A DNA stretch of 64,000 nucleotides, taken from the NCBI GenBank assembly GCA_036850595.1, contig CM072156.1, positions 11,604,326 to 11,668,325 of the forward strand. The letters run 5' to 3'. The position numbers and the translations under genes are program-made. This stretch comes from Rhyacichthys aspro. Lineage: Eukaryota > Chordata > Actinopteri > Gobiiformes > Rhyacichthyidae. Shown here piece after piece: positions 31,709 through 46,000 of the stretch. The stretch's first letter is position 1, and each line of letters opens with the position of its first letter. Below the pieces are notes generated by a model. That model saw nothing but the letters and a program-made list of their open reading frames with translations, was not told the origin of the DNA and made no database searches.

Positions 31709-32960
31709 TGAGGCTCTCTGCCTGTCTGGCACCGGGTGTGAATGTGTGGGAAAAGAGGGGCCTGGTGCCTTAGCCTCAGCAGAATGGATCAGCTTGTGTT
31801 TCTGGGTCTCGAGAAGTGTCCCATTGTTATGATGTCACTGCAACTCAAGAAGGCTGACCTCTGAACCCTATGGATTCATTGCAGCCTGCTGCAGCACCCC
31901 CTTACACCCCCAATCAGATCCAAAAGGGCCAGATTGCCGCTGGGCTCCCACTAGGGGGTACCCAAGCCTTTTGCTACGGAATTTGATGCGCTCGCAGCTT
32001 TGCTATGTTATAATAAATTCGCTAATAAATTTGGAGGTCTATGTTTAGTAGTGGTTCTTTTCCTCACTTGCCTTTTCTCGATTTCCCTCAATCCCAGGCA
32101 TCCTTGGCTTTCTCACTTGCTCTATCTTTCTTCCTCCTGTTACTGTTGTATCTTACTACCCATGTATACAGCAAGCGCCGCCAGATGTCGCAAATACATC
32201 ATCTGAGGGATGTGGCGGTGATGGAAAAAAGTCAAGGCACGTAGGAGTGGGGGATGTGAACCGACTTGAGCTCTCAGAGCGTTTGTGTGTGTGTCACTGT
32301 ATGCCAGCATTCATCTGCACACGCATGAGTGTGTCTCTGTTTTGCCCTCGGTGTGTGTTTGCGTGCATGCACAAAAGTGTCTCCCTTTGTGCACCAACGC
32401 ATGTGTGGAGGTCACAGCAGGTCAGCATATTGTCCCTCAGATGTTTGATATTTTATGTATAAGAGGGTGGCTCGAGTGAGAGGATAAGCACGTTCCTGAC
32501 AGAAGCATCTCTCCACCACAATCCGCTACCTCAGCAATGTAGAGCCCAGAGTCAGATCAACAATGGAGGGGAGCCGCCTGGTACCCCGAGAGGGCTGATG
32601 GGAGGATGACTTGTAAAGGTCTAGGACTTAAAGACTGGGATGCTCTTTATAGAGTTATAAATAATTACGTGTGAAATCAAACTAACAAATGAATCAATAG
32701 ATGATCATGGTCATTTTTTCTGTTGAAGCATCTGTATCTTTTATTGGCCATTAAAGGGGAAGTTTAAAGCCAGTTGGGGCAAAATGTCGTGTTGGACATT
32801 CCCTAAAGTGGAGCTATCCCGAACAGCCCTTCTCTTTTTCTCCTTCAGGGGTAAAAGTTTACTGCCAGCTTGCTTTTGTAGTCAGCCTCAAAAGATTTGC
32901 GGCAGTCAGCATTAAAAGGCACAGATCTAAGGAGACGCCTCCAACTGAAATACCTACAGA

Positions 32961-32996
32961 GGGATATAGGGATATGGGGATGGGGGGGGGGGGGGG
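32961..32996 (+). repeat. G-rich run with G15 homopolymer
   Basis: GGG and GGGG runs spaced by AT-rich linkers lead into fifteen consecutive G residues (32982-32996). It is capable of forming a quadruplex and is prone to sequencing and length error. Confidence 0.9.
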
Positions 32997-35900
32997 TAAA
33001 CTGATACAAACATTAAAGACAGATGTTAAATGCTCCTCTTTATATTGACCTTGTAACCCAAAAGACAACAACAATAGCATCACAATTCTAGTCTACTAAA
33101 GTAACTAATCAGCGCATGATGCTTTATCCCATTGACACTTTGATTCTTTCCTCTGTTTTTGGCCCATCTTTTCAACACTTTTCCATGTTTGTGTTCAGTT
33201 GTTAAAAGGATGATTTCTTTATTCCCTTGTGCACACAAACACAAGTGCACAGACTGGTTACCAGGGTGATGATGTGGCGGATGACATCATGCCTTGACCG
33301 TGCTGTCTAGTGCTCTGGCGGGGTTCATAGGATGGTGGAGGAGCCTGGTGCAGCACTGCTTACTGCCTTTCCCTCCATCTTTCCTCTTTTTCATTCCCTC
33401 TTTATTCTTTTTCTCTCTGGGATTTTAGCATTGGCTTGTCCAGTGTGCCTTGTGTTCTCTGGGAAAAAGATTAATTATTCATCACACAGCCTCAATTAAA
33501 TTTGAATTCAGCAGTTCAAGTAACCTTTTAGCATGGCACATTTATTATTAAGGCAGATGCTTAGGCCCTGTTTAGATTTAGAGCTTATCGGATTCTTTCA
33601 GCCTCTTATCACATAGGCAGTTTACTTGTGATGGCTGTGAGGCTTGGCCTTGACTTGGCTATAATGCAATGGGATATATTTTCTCCAACTGCTTCTGGTA
33701 AACATTTCTCACTGTAAATTTCCCTTACTGAGAATTTCTGCTGTGCACTGAATATAATATTTCACTCTTTAAAGTCCATGTCGCTCTCATTCATGTTCTC
33801 TTCCTGATTGGGCTTTTACCATTTGAAGAGGCTATCCAACAGAAGACATAATGCCATTCTGACCTGGATTCTTGAGATCTGTGAATACTTTGGGAACTTT
33901 ACCAGAGGCAAATATCTTAATTCATTGCCATGTCTGTCACATCTAAGCTACAAAAGTGAACAGAATGAAAAGCCAATAACCAAATAATGACAAAATCTTA
34001 TCATATCATAAATATCAAATATTTCTTGTTGTGACCACAATTAAACTTTACTCAGACATAATTCACTATACAGTGAGTTATGCCAGTTCAGTCTGGAATA
34101 TGCTTTGCAACATAAAGAGACAAGAATCAGCCTTGGCGGATGTGTAATCCCCTTCCCCCAGTTCCTGTATCCACATTTCTGTCTTCCTCCATTGGAGGAG
34201 GTGGTGCTTTTGTCAGAAAGGAGCACGGAGACCTCACAAAGCGCGGAAGATGTCACAACAAACAAAAACAGCATAGTAACCCTCCGAAATCTAATCAGGA
34301 GCCATTGATTCGTGCACTGAATAGAGACTGAGTACCTTGAGAGTGGCTCATCCAATAAGGCCATAGATGCCTGGCAGAGGCCTTCACAAGCCAGCTGTAT
34401 AGTTCCCTATCATTCTGTTTTCACCTTAGCGTCTACTCTATCATCCCAAGGATGATCCAATCATCGGTCTGCTCCAACATTTTGTTCTTTTTATTCACCT
34501 AATTTGTGTGCCTCAATCAATAATTTCTTCATTCTCATTTTATGTGCGCAGTACTTTTTTCCTCAAGTGCACACTAATGGATTTGCTTTGTGGATACAGG
34601 TAGACATGAAGCTTTAGTGCCTTATTTACTATTAGCTCATAAAGGATGTTTAAATCAGGCAATTAGGCACAAGGTAATCCTCCACTTTGTAAGTTTACCT
34701 TGGGTTTTCACCTTTTTTTTTTTGTTGGACAGCAAACATTTAACTAATGGAAATGTGTAAATACATATAGAGCACAAAAAAATGCTTCCTTTCAATTTCA
34801 GTTTCACATTCATCATCATTACTGTTTTGGGTTGTAAGGAGAAAAAAAAGAATCCTATTAACTCATATAGGAATGTGTGACATTTCAAACATTATTTAAT
34901 CTATAATTCGCCCATGCCCTGCTCATTTTTTTAATGCTCAATATATTGCAACAACTTTGCTCTTATTATTTGTAATGATACTTTGGCATTATCAGGCAGA
35001 GGTATTGATTTTGGAACCCAAAGCATTTATTGTGGAGGTAAATGTTATTATTTTAATATTGGACTCATGCTAATTAAATAGAGCGTAACATACACATGAG
35101 AATGTGAGCTCCAGGGGTCTCTCGCTTTCATTCTCTCCCTCACTGCCTTTGAGCCATGCACCTTATACTCTAATCCTAGCAAATGTCAAAAGCCTAGTCA
35201 TGACTGCTGTTCGGCTTTGATTTGGCCGGGTGGGCTTTCTTGAACTGCTCCCATTTTTAGCAGCATGTTTCTAAACTGATAATTCAGACTCAAGGTTATA
35301 GTTTCAGAATTTTCTTCACTTGCAAGAATCCCAGAGATCTCTCGATCCCTTGTTTTGTGCCTCTTTTACAGTCCTTTCCTCCACCAGTTGTTTCACTCCT
35401 GTTCTGCTCTTCCCCAACTCATCATCTCAGTGCAGCGTATTAATATTTCATTGATTATTGAAATATTCAAGCGTGGCTCCATTGGCGGCAGGCCAGCCTC
35501 TGCAGTGATGAAAAGCACTGTGGTCTGGTGGTCTGTCGGCTCTAGGAGAGGTCAAAAGGTTGCATTGTTTAGAATTACACAACGTAAGAGTTCTAAACAC
35601 TGAAAGTATACAAAGGAGAGCAGCAGCATAGTAAAATGTAATATATCAAACAGGTTATGACACAGTTAAAGTTTTTTTTAATTCAGGAAAATAAAGACGT
35701 GAATGTATTTTATTTATTTTTACATGTTCTCACTGTCAGCATCTTTACTTGACAAATCTTAACAAGCGTCAACTTTATTTATGGTCTTATTATAAGCTTG
35801 TCAGTCATTTTTAAAGCTTTTAAACACGCATTTCAATTTCAGGAGGAGTTTTTTGACACATACTGTTTTAACTAAGTGGAAAAAAAAATAAATGTAGAGG

Positions 35901-36582
35901 AGGAGGTGCCCAATATTCTATTCCTGCAAGACCCAAAATGAAAGTTTAAGTGGCCCACAGACAAGACGCAAAAACAACTTTTGCCTTGAGTGAAATGAAA
36001 GTGAACTTCAAAAATGCAAAATTAGGCAAAGTTCCTTTAAACAAATGACTCTTTTTGTTTATATTTGTGAACTCTTCAATTTTATATCAGTTTAAAGCAA
36101 ACAGAAAATGCTTTGAGAATACAGTATATTTCTATCGCATTTTAAAAGATGAATATGCTATAGTATAGGTTTGTGCTCTGTGAGGTTAAGTAGGGGTAGC
36201 TTGCCTTCTTAATAGACGCAAGGATCAGTAACCATGTAGCTGTTACTATGGCAACCGACCCATAAGTGAGGGCGAAAGATCTCGAGAATATGTGTGATGT
36301 GAGGTCAGACAGATGGACGGGAGCAGGTACAGTGGTGCTGGGCTGGAGCTTTCCTTGAATTGCGGTGTGTGTGTGGCTCCCTCTCCATCTCTCATTGAAC
36401 CGTCTGATCAGCTGTATTAAAACAGGAACTCTTGCTGAGCAGGGTTACAAAGGGCAGCTATTCACTCATCACAGACACTCTTCACTGCTCTCGCGGCCCA
36501 TGTGTCCGCCTGTGTGTGCGTGATTGTTAGTCCTTGGACATTGTTTAGTGGGTGTGTAAAAACTTATTAGAGAGTGATGTAG

Positions 36583-36605
36583 GTGTGTGTGTGTGTGTGT
36601 GTGTG
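36583..36605. repeat. (GT)n microsatellite
   Basis: A 23-base GT dinucleotide run. Confidence 0.92.
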
Positions 36606-37000
36606 CCTAGCCATCCTTGGACAAAGAGGTGGGGCCCTTTTTTTTAACACCCTGTCAAAGGCGTTACCAGAAAAGAGGAGGATTTTAGGGTGGCCTCCCC
36701 CCAACTTACAGATATGAAGCTGTCATGGAAAGAATAGCTGCATTCATTGAATGACACTTATTTTCTCCCACTTTACACAAGTGCAGTGAACAAAACAGAC
36801 AGGAGAGCAGCTGAGGAAGACATTTTCTTCGCTGTCGTTGGCAATGACAGACACGCACCAATTACTTTAAGTCCAAGCAGACACCAGGAAAACTGCCATT
36901 CCTGCTTAGCTTTGTTAATTTAGTCTTACAAGCTGTCTCATTTTTTCACTGCAGGTGTGCGTGTCTATGTATTGATTTGAATTAACCCTAGTCTCTGTAT

Positions 37001-40000
37001 TTCTGGTCTGATCTCTATTTAGAATTGTACATGTTATCAAGGTTGTCCTCTAGCTTCTTATAGGTCCCGACTGACAAGTTATTCTCGCAGTGTATACTAT
37101 CAATAATGTACCTGTCTTCTATAAATGTATTTTTTTCTTTCTTTAGTAAACTATGCACAGGGTTGTTCTGTTATAAGGCTACTCTAACATTTTCAAAACG
37201 CATAATTTGTCCTGACTTTACACTTAGTGCCTGTACTTTGCAATGTTTGAAAACTCGTAATATTTTGTTCTACTGTGAACGGCAAAAATTGAAAACGGTA
37301 GCACAGGCACCTGCTCTGACTACCTGGTCATTACAACTCATTTTTACTGACATTACATCTATTGATTATTATGCTACAATTAAAATGCACAGCAAGCCAA
37401 AAACAGACTTTACGAACTGTTTTTGTGGTTGCTTCTGGAGTCTTTCTATTTGCGTCTTGTCAGTTTGCCCACTCAGGGTTATCTAATAGCTTGGCAGCAA
37501 TGTGTCTCTCTATCTGTGCCATGTGGCTTGTCCTTATCTGACCACCGCTAAATTAAATGTCCTTTTGGTGCGGAAGTGGGTGACGGTGTTTCCCTGTAGC
37601 TCGTCTTACCTCCCTCTGCCGCCTCCTCCTTGCCCTTGTGGCCCACAGCCCACTTTCCCACTAAGACCAGGTGTCCCTCCACACAAGAAAAGAGTGCATC
37701 TTAATCAGTCCCAGATTTGGGCACGCTACATAAAACAGGACACACACATGCACAAATAACACACAAACATCCACTTGCGCTCAGCAGAAACTCACCACCA
37801 AGCATTCATCTGTGCATAGTCTAATTAAACACGCGCACACAGAGCCTCACGCACACTGCAAGGGGCACCCCACAGTCACCCTGCCGTATGTCTAGCAGTG
37901 ACACTTGGATGACACCAGCAGCGGGATTATAAGTCATATTTATTAGCCTTAGCACTGTCCATGCCTAAGGAGAGAACTGGAATTGACAACACTTAAACTA
38001 TAATAATTATGCAATGTTTTAATGAAGACAAGGGCTTTTTGAGATCTGGGTTAAATTGTTGAAAAATGTCCTTTAAGTGGGACATGATAATCAAATATAA
38101 TACAATCATTACAGTAAAAGCAAGAAAATATGCTTAGCTAGTGGTTAAGTGTATTTTTTTATTCTTTATCTGCACTGCATTACAGAAGACAGGTAGCCAA
38201 GAATAAACCTTCACACGTTATGTTTTTTTTTTTTTTAATATATTTAAATTCTGACGAGTAACAGATAAGGATGAAAGGGACCTTGGTATTAAAAGTCGAA
38301 GAGAGTTAAAAAGGGAAAACAAAGACGCTGGTTCCATTTCTTTCTTCCTCTGTCCCTATTATCTTGTTTTGATGCTTGAGGGAGACAAATGAACTTCAGG
38401 TGCCTTGAAATCTCTTAATGAACTCTATTTTACCCCTCAGTCTGTCCTGTGCTCTAAGCTGGCGCAGCAGTAGTTACTTTTAGATCTCTTTGCTGCGTGA
38501 TTGGCTACACTTACTGTATGTGAACCCAATCACTAACTTAGGTCACATTAGCTCTTGTGACTGCTGAAAAGAATTTTAGCCAAAGGTGCTTTTTTGGATC
38601 ATCTCTACTCAAGCTTAAGGTATTGAACATCTCCATCCATCCATTTACCCATTTTTGCTAAAGGTCTTTTTTATTGCTTACAAAGACAGTGAAAATGTAG
38701 ATATAACTATTGTCTGTCATTAATATGACTAAAAATGTCTTAATGTGACAACAGTAAAATCCCTGCAGAGCATTTATAGAAATATATAAAAAGAGATAAA
38801 ACAATGGCTATAAACTGGGAGGGTTGAGTGGCCAACTTGAAGAAGAAGAACCAGCAAATGAAGAGCGACGTAGATTGAAATAGAACATATGTTGGGCTCA
38901 GACAGCATGGCTAGTTTTCTAGCTTGCCCGCGCTTTTTTATCCCACCATAGATCCATATGGATTTGGCCGGCTGGTTGGCTGGCTGGCACCGTTGGCTGC
39001 TCAGTGGTCCTGAACCAGCCCATTTGAAAAGCCTGATGTGTTTTATTTGGGTCTGCTTCACACTGTCATCTGCACTCTTATATGGACGTAATTGAGAGTC
39101 AATTCTAATTTTCATGGAGGCAAGCTGAGGGTAAAGGAGAAGTGGAAATTCATGGAGTATTGCACATCGTTGTTTAATTCCTTTTTAACTAGTGTCTAAA
39201 GAGCATTAATATGTTTGACCAGACAAATGAACTGAATCTAATTGTTGTCTTCTCATTCGTGCTGCATTTTGCTATAGCATGGAGATATTTCAGTCAAAAA
39301 AGGCGAGTGAAAGTGACATTTTGTTACATTTTCAGGTTCCTTTATTGTTTTTATATCTTTATACATTGAAAATGGTATAAATTTGCAAAACGTCTGTACT
39401 TCACTAATATCAGTAGTGCTCTGTGCCAAGTACTCAATGGGAAAAGGCTAATGGCTAAAGCGAACGATGGTTGGGAGGTCAGGCCCCTCTAATGATACCT
39501 CCTGAGGTAGTTCATATGTGTGTTTGTGTGTGTGTGAATTCATGGGTATGTTTACATATTAATGCCATCCTTTAGTATCTGTGTGTTTGTTATGTGACCA
39601 TTCCGATGTTTGAGGGGCATTGTTGAGTCGTAGCTCATGGCTCCACTGTTACAACACTCTCTGACACTGTAGCCCACACTAACAGACTGCCAGTGAGGCT
39701 TTTTGAGCTTCAGTATGGCTCTGGGGTTAGCTAGGGAGCTGTACAGTATGTGCTGGGGGCAGGGAGCAGCTCAGCAAGGCAGGGCCCTTCTGTTTGCCTG
39801 TCATCGCCTTGTGCCATTGGGGGTTGAAAGTGCCAGCGTGTGTGTGCGAACGATGCAGTGATGCGGGTGGGCGCACAGCCGAACGGGCACTTGACTGGTG
39901 CTGTGGCACTTAGCTAGCGAGTAGCTGCTGGTTTGGCTGTGCTCCAGGTTAACTCGGCATGCTGTGAGGTTTTTTGTATCCATGTGCGCTGGGTGATGTG

Positions 40001-43000
40001 GCACCAGATGCCACTCAACGTGCCCAAATCCTGTTGACATTTGGAGCGTGGGCAAACGGGCACACAGGAAGGAAGCGGCTAAAAGGAGGGAAATTTAATT
40101 AAGTTGAAACCACGTCTCAGATTGTGTGACAGTGTTATGGAAAAACATACATGTTTATTCACTCAAAGACTTCAACACATTTTGTTTCTAGATTATTTTT
40201 AAATAGTGCCTGGAGGAAGGTGGTTGTTAATGTATGTAATGGATCAAGGTTTAGAATGGGAGATCTGTCAGGCAGGGGACAACTATATCAGGAATTTGAT
40301 TGTGAAATGGGCATGTGCACTGGTGAGGGAGGTAATTTGATTAAACAGATTGGCAGATGGAGGAAGCAGTAATGGTTGGGTGATAGGGGGATGCCAACTC
40401 CTCCTGGCATGGCCTTCACCTCTGATCCTGACTCAGATGGTGTTTGAAAGCCAAGCCTATAATGCTCTCCGAGATCATGTAGTATAATAGAGGGTCACAT
40501 TCAGAATCAAGAACAAGGGCTGTTAGAGCAAGAAGAAAAAAGACATTAACAGAGGAAGAAAAAAAAATGGAGGTTGAAACTAGTTGATGTGGTGAGTAGG
40601 TGGTGACGTGAGGAGACGCCTAGCAGGGGGTGACAGTGTGGGTGGTGTACTGTACAGGGCAAAGCAATGGCACCATGTTAGAAAACCCCTCATTTTTATT
40701 TATCTTTTTAACTGTGAACTTGCCAAAGCTATTTTTTCCTACTAGTAAAAATAACACTTTGTAATCACTTTATTGGGGTGTTATGTTCGCACTCTGGCAT
40801 TTCTGCAAGTCTATATTAATACTGTTTGTGTAATACCAACAAACCTCTATGGCTTTTTAGTTTGTATTGTCACTATCAGAAAAAGATTCTCACACTCTGA
40901 CCATACATACCTTCATTTTGGTTTTCATGACCTTAAATCACTTAACACATTTCCCATAACACCTGCTCAGCAACTCCCACTAAATATCTGCTATATGTTT
41001 ACCTCACAGTCTGCATTGTCTGTGTACTGCATGCTTTTTCTCGCAGCACTCTGGCCCTGTACATATCAGATTTACCTAGAAATGTATTTCTTTACAAATG
41101 CTGAAAAGAAAATAGTTGGAGTTTGTATTGTTGAATGTTGTTTGAATTTGTTTTCACAACTTAATAAATTTGTAATATAAAGGATGTCACAAAAGTTTGT
41201 ACAAATTGTGTAAAAACCCAAAATACAATTTAGGGCTTTGGAATTTAACATGATTTTTTACCCAGCCTCTTTTCACCATCACATCATCACTTAACCTGAT
41301 ACTCTATCAACAGCCACAAGTACATCATAAAACCTCTCCTTCAAAAACTCAAAATTAAGGGTTTTTAATCTTCTAGAGGCTTGTACAAAAACAAAGCTAT
41401 GTGAACCTATTTGGACAGTCCCCATCATGGTTTTCACCAGGCAACACACCAACACAGGTGCACACGCACGCACGCACGCACACACACACACACACAGCCT
41501 TATTTAAATGCAGAGGGCTGGGGCTGACGTCTAGCTGCTCGGGTCTCACAATAATTATTTTAAATTGCTACGAGGAACACAGGTCCTGGTGGGATATATT
41601 ACCTCTTCTCTAACCAGAGATGAATTTCTCAGTGCACATACGTACACTGCACCTCCTGGCTACACATATTTATAGATAATATACTGTATATGGTATGTCC
41701 GTGTGTGTTTCTGTGTGTGTATTTCACTCTGGCAGTATGATGTATATATTTCAGGAGACTGAGCATTAATTTTTGACATGTGACAAGGTCATATAAAGCA
41801 TCTATATATTTAAGTGTGGACCTATACTGTTTGTTAAACTAATGGCCTGCTGAGTGTGTCTTTACATTTGAGAACTGCATAAATACGCATTTTTATCCGA
41901 GTAACATGCTGTACTTGTAGATGCTTTGTTTAAGTGTTTAATCAAGATATTTTCTAATCTCTTTGTGGCTGTTGGACCAGCTGTGTTTGAGTTTGTTCAA
42001 TTCACCACTGTACTTATGAAGAGACACTGAAAATTGCCTATTCAATTAGTTGTAACTAAGCATCAAATTGCTATAGAATACAGGTGGCACACTGAATATG
42101 AATACACTATCTGAATGGAAGTATTGGTGTGAGCTACAGTGCAGGTTACCAGTCAAAGTTCATATGGGGCAAGATGTACAACTTCAGCAGAAAGACAGAG
42201 CTGGATAGTGAGGTACTCCCAGCCCTTATCCTCACGTTCCTTCATCCTTCCTTTCTCCATCCATCTCTCCATTTTTCTCCCTTCTTTAACCCACACCTGA
42301 ACTTGTCAGCTCTGTATTGCAAAATTTTCCAGCAACTCTTCGACATCTCACTCTCGCCCTGGCTGTCAGAGAGCGCTGAGGGCAGAGAGAGAGTGAGCAA
42401 CTGTACTGATGAATCCTCTCAGAGAGCACAGAGTTCACCTCTCAGGTAATCCTATAAAAAGCCAAGGTGAGTTGCTCCTCTGCCTTCCACTCATTATAGC
42501 ATCTTTACCCTGCACTGCAGCCACTGCATTCTTCCGAGAGGTATACTGGGCAGGGGGTTGTGCGGGAGGGGCAAAAAGAACAGGGAATGGGAGACCTCAC
42601 ATGCACGCCGTGGTTGCGTGTTGCGCCACATGTGCCACATCTGTTAGACTTTTTGTACCCCTTCTTGCCTTCTCTCTCTCCCTTTTTCTCTCTAGGTCCC
42701 TCCTGCCTTGCCTCCTATCCTCTCCCCTCTCAGTTTCTTTTTTAATCTTTTATTCATAGCTTAGCAGGTGATGAAAAATTTATGCCCTGAGTCTGGCATT
42801 GAAATAAATGCAAAACGAAAACAGAAGCAGTTTATACTGACAGTCTGAATATCTCTATCTAGAACAAGGCTGCTCGGTGCAAATCAGGAAGCCTGGTGCT
42901 CTCCTGTTAACTCTGCTGTGTAAATGATGCTTTGTGGCTTCCTGCGATGCCAGAAGATTAGTGTGTTTTGTTTTTCCCCCTACTCTCCCCCTGTCATCTT

Positions 43001-46000
43001 ACCAGAAGGGAGGGAAGTGGGCACTTTTTTTGGGCTCCACATTCCAAATCTTTTCAGTAACTCCCCTCCCATATCTAATCACCCACCCAGCCCAAAGCCC
43101 CCCACTAGCTTGTTTTCTGGGTAGCCGATCAAAGTGGGCGAAGTGTTAGATTTGTTGTTCTACATGGCGATTGTATGTATTCTCAGGTGTATTTTCAAGT
43201 GTGTGTATGTGTGTAAACCCTAGTTTAAAATGAGCTCTAAAGTCTGCAGTCTGCCTTGAAAACATATCCACCCACACACTGATACAGATGCACACATTTC
43301 AGTTGGCCCTCACGGCTTTAAAGAGGGACTATCCCTCTCATTGGAAGTGTTATACAGAGGTGAACTCTCTCTGCCAGCACTGGCATATTGCTGCTGTTGG
43401 TTTTGGAAGTGGTATCCCCACCTCCCCCCTCACCTTCAATCCACCCTTCATTTAAATACACTGTCTTACATGAAACAGAAAAGGCTGCTGTATTTGCACT
43501 ATTAAAAACCCATATATAAAAGAAAGTTGGACAGTCTTCATTAGGTAATTATTGAATGTTTAGAGATATGAAATAGAAAGAGAAACTGTACAAAAGCTTG
43601 AGTTGTGGACTCCTGCTGTCAGCTGCAATGATGTGTTATGGTGCTGAGAGTGGAGAGGCCAACTTGGCCTCGGCCATGGATCTAACTACTGATCTGATAC
43701 TCTCTGACAGCCAGGCAGAGAGAGGGAGAGATATAGAAATGGTAAGAGAGGTGCTGGAGGGAAAGAGAGGAGCAGGAGATTAAGGGCAGAGAAGAAGGGA
43801 TTGAGAAAAGTTTGATGAGTCAACTACGAGAGAAGAGCAAGGGGTGAGCCTAAAGAAAGAGAGACTGACATCCCTTCCCTAATCTACACAGATTTCCATG
43901 ATTGTATCATTGAATAGATATTGGAATTCAGTACAGGTGGTTAGTGTAATGCTTATAGTGATAGTGATATAGTGTAAAAATGTATTTGATACACTTAACA
44001 CCTGGACACTGAAATCAATATCACTTAATTTCTATAATATAAACAATATAGTTCCTGTTTGTCTGTAGCACTTATGCCCAATCTACTGTACGCTTGAATT
44101 CTGATTATACTCCACACTCACCAGTCATTGCCTTTGTTTTTTCTCCAAATGGCAGGCATGTTTTTTTGTGTACATATGCTTGAATTTTTCTGTGTAAATT
44201 GTTTCTTACACTGTAGCTCTTAATATTCCAGCTACAGCTAGGCGGGGTCCTGTGGGAATCATCATCAGGCCAATTCTTGCATTAGACTTGAGGACACTGT
44301 ACGTGAATGTGTGTGTGTCCCTGGCCTTGCCCCAGTGCCACTGTGCCAGTCGTTGGCAGAGCGTAGCAGTGTGTAGCAAGAACGAGTCGCCCAGCAATTA
44401 AATAAAGATCTCTAATTGGCTGCTTTATATTAGGGTCAGCAGCTGGAAAGAGAATAGTGGTTCGTCACATGCACTTTCACACAGTCAATATGCACAAGTT
44501 TGTGAGCGCACACTGCCACGCGCTTATGTTCACACTCATATATTCACATACACAAACACGCAGCTCCTGAACAAAATTCAATTATTAATGGACTGATTGC
44601 TCGAGTGGAGCTTCTCTGGGAATCTGAACCTGCCACACTGAATAAAATAAAACCACTGCTTTACATTTTCATTATACCAAAACGTGTTTTAAATTGCAAA
44701 TGCATTTCGGAAACCCAGTGTTGCCACTCCTTCCTTGCTTTCCCCCCTTGCTGTCTCACTACAGCAACCCTCGCCGCCCCCTTGTCCCATTCCTCACCAG
44801 TTACACATAACCATGCATGTGCACACACACTAACACTCACATTTTACTGCGTGTATGTACAGACACCATTAAGCAGTCTTATTAAAGGAAAAGGGCTGTG
44901 TGTTTGTGAGAGTTGTGTGCATGAGGAAGTGCTTCTGGGCCGTAGTGGAGCTTCTCCGCTTATTTGCAATCAGGTCAGACACACAGCAGAGCCACATTCA
45001 CCACTGTCGCCTCCCACAAGACTCCACTCTTTCCTCTCGGATCCCTCTATCTTTCTACCTCATCTGTCCTTTTCCCAGCACAAGTGAAATAGCACATTTT
45101 CTCAAGAGTAGGATGTCTCAATTATCTCTGTTGTAATACTGAAAACCTTCCTTTTTGCTGAGTTCCCCGTGTTCCTGTCTTTTTTCCATTCATGTTCTCG
45201 CTTATATTTTTATTCATTATATATATTTTTTCACTTATCACCTCAAATAGCAACTATTTAGCTTTGCTAACTTCATTTTAAAAATAATGCATGTGTAAAG
45301 TTGTTTTTCTATGTTTTACATAATAAAGCAGTCTATCCCAAAGGATTATATTTAAAAAAAATACTTTAATAATTACTGTAATATCAGTGAAGAAGAAGTC
45401 CCAAAAATGCCAAATGATTGTATTTGTATTTGTTTGTTATCAGGAGGTGGTACTGATCACGGTAATCTGATCAAGTACTCTGACGTATACAGATGTCAAA
45501 GTTTTTATACGTACATGTGCCCACCACATACAAAGGCCATACAAGGCTGTGAAACAAGGTCATTTGCATCTACAGACTTTTTTTCTCCTCTGTAGACTTA
45601 AACACTGATATACTAATACATACGTCTCTATAATCTAATGTTGAAACTTAGTACAGTGACTTTTATTATCTTTACTTTGGCATCCTCCCAGTAATGGTGA
45701 TGGGGACCAGCTGATACAGAACACTGACAGTAAGATCGTTCCTGTACAGCTTGTATGTACATGCATGTATGCATGTATGATATTTTGTCCTGGTAACCTC
45801 ACTACTAACAGCTGCTTCCCTGTACACTATCTATGTATGTGCCTATGTGCTGTATTTACATGCACTGAGCTTACACACATATACATAGCATGTCAGTTTG
45901 TGCACACACTTTCTTTTTTATGTACACCACCAACCCCCACCACACATTGCTGCTCTTTCTTTATTTCTGTATATTCAGGCTGTATACTGAGAAAGAAGGA
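37001..46000. other. Noncoding: AT-rich filler with scattered islands
   Basis: No gene recognised. The 37106-37490 and 40773-41180 stretches are open on the + strand only because of base composition; their translations have no family resemblance and neither codon usage nor splice context is gene-like. A (CA)n/(CACG)n repeat lies at 41461-41496, pyrimidine-rich tracts at 42230-42300 and 42650-42750, and a purine-rich tract at 43720-43860. Possible regulatory islands are near 38890-39020 and 39740-40070. Confidence 0.55.
41461..41496. repeat. (CACG)n/(CA)n compound microsatellite
   Basis: CACG tetranucleotide units grade into a pure CA run, 36 bases in all. Confidence 0.93.

Larger units (their letters stand above)
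30001..37000. other. Noncoding: many candidate regulatory islands
   Basis: No gene recognised. GC-balanced islands occur at about 30060-30230, 30940-31360, 31740-31990, 33440-33720, 34090-34420 and 36160-36500, with purine-rich tracts at 31555-31710. Listed or discussed separately: an MITE terminus at 30032-30052, a G-quadruplex motif at 31685-31708, a DR1-like nuclear-receptor site at 31855-31867, G-runs at 32961-32996 and an X-box-like site at 36242-36255. A (GT)n run lies at 36583-36605. Confidence 0.55.

Noticed and set aside
37106..41180. Two open frames of about 125-135 codons (37106-37486 and 40773-41180)
   Set aside because: Translations are cysteine/phenylalanine-rich with no domain or splice signals; consistent with T-rich noncoding sequence.
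44605..45087. 160-codon open frame on the + strand
   Set aside because: Low-complexity, H/T/S/L-rich translation with no recognisable domain, no splice context and pyrimidine-rich DNA; a chance ORF.
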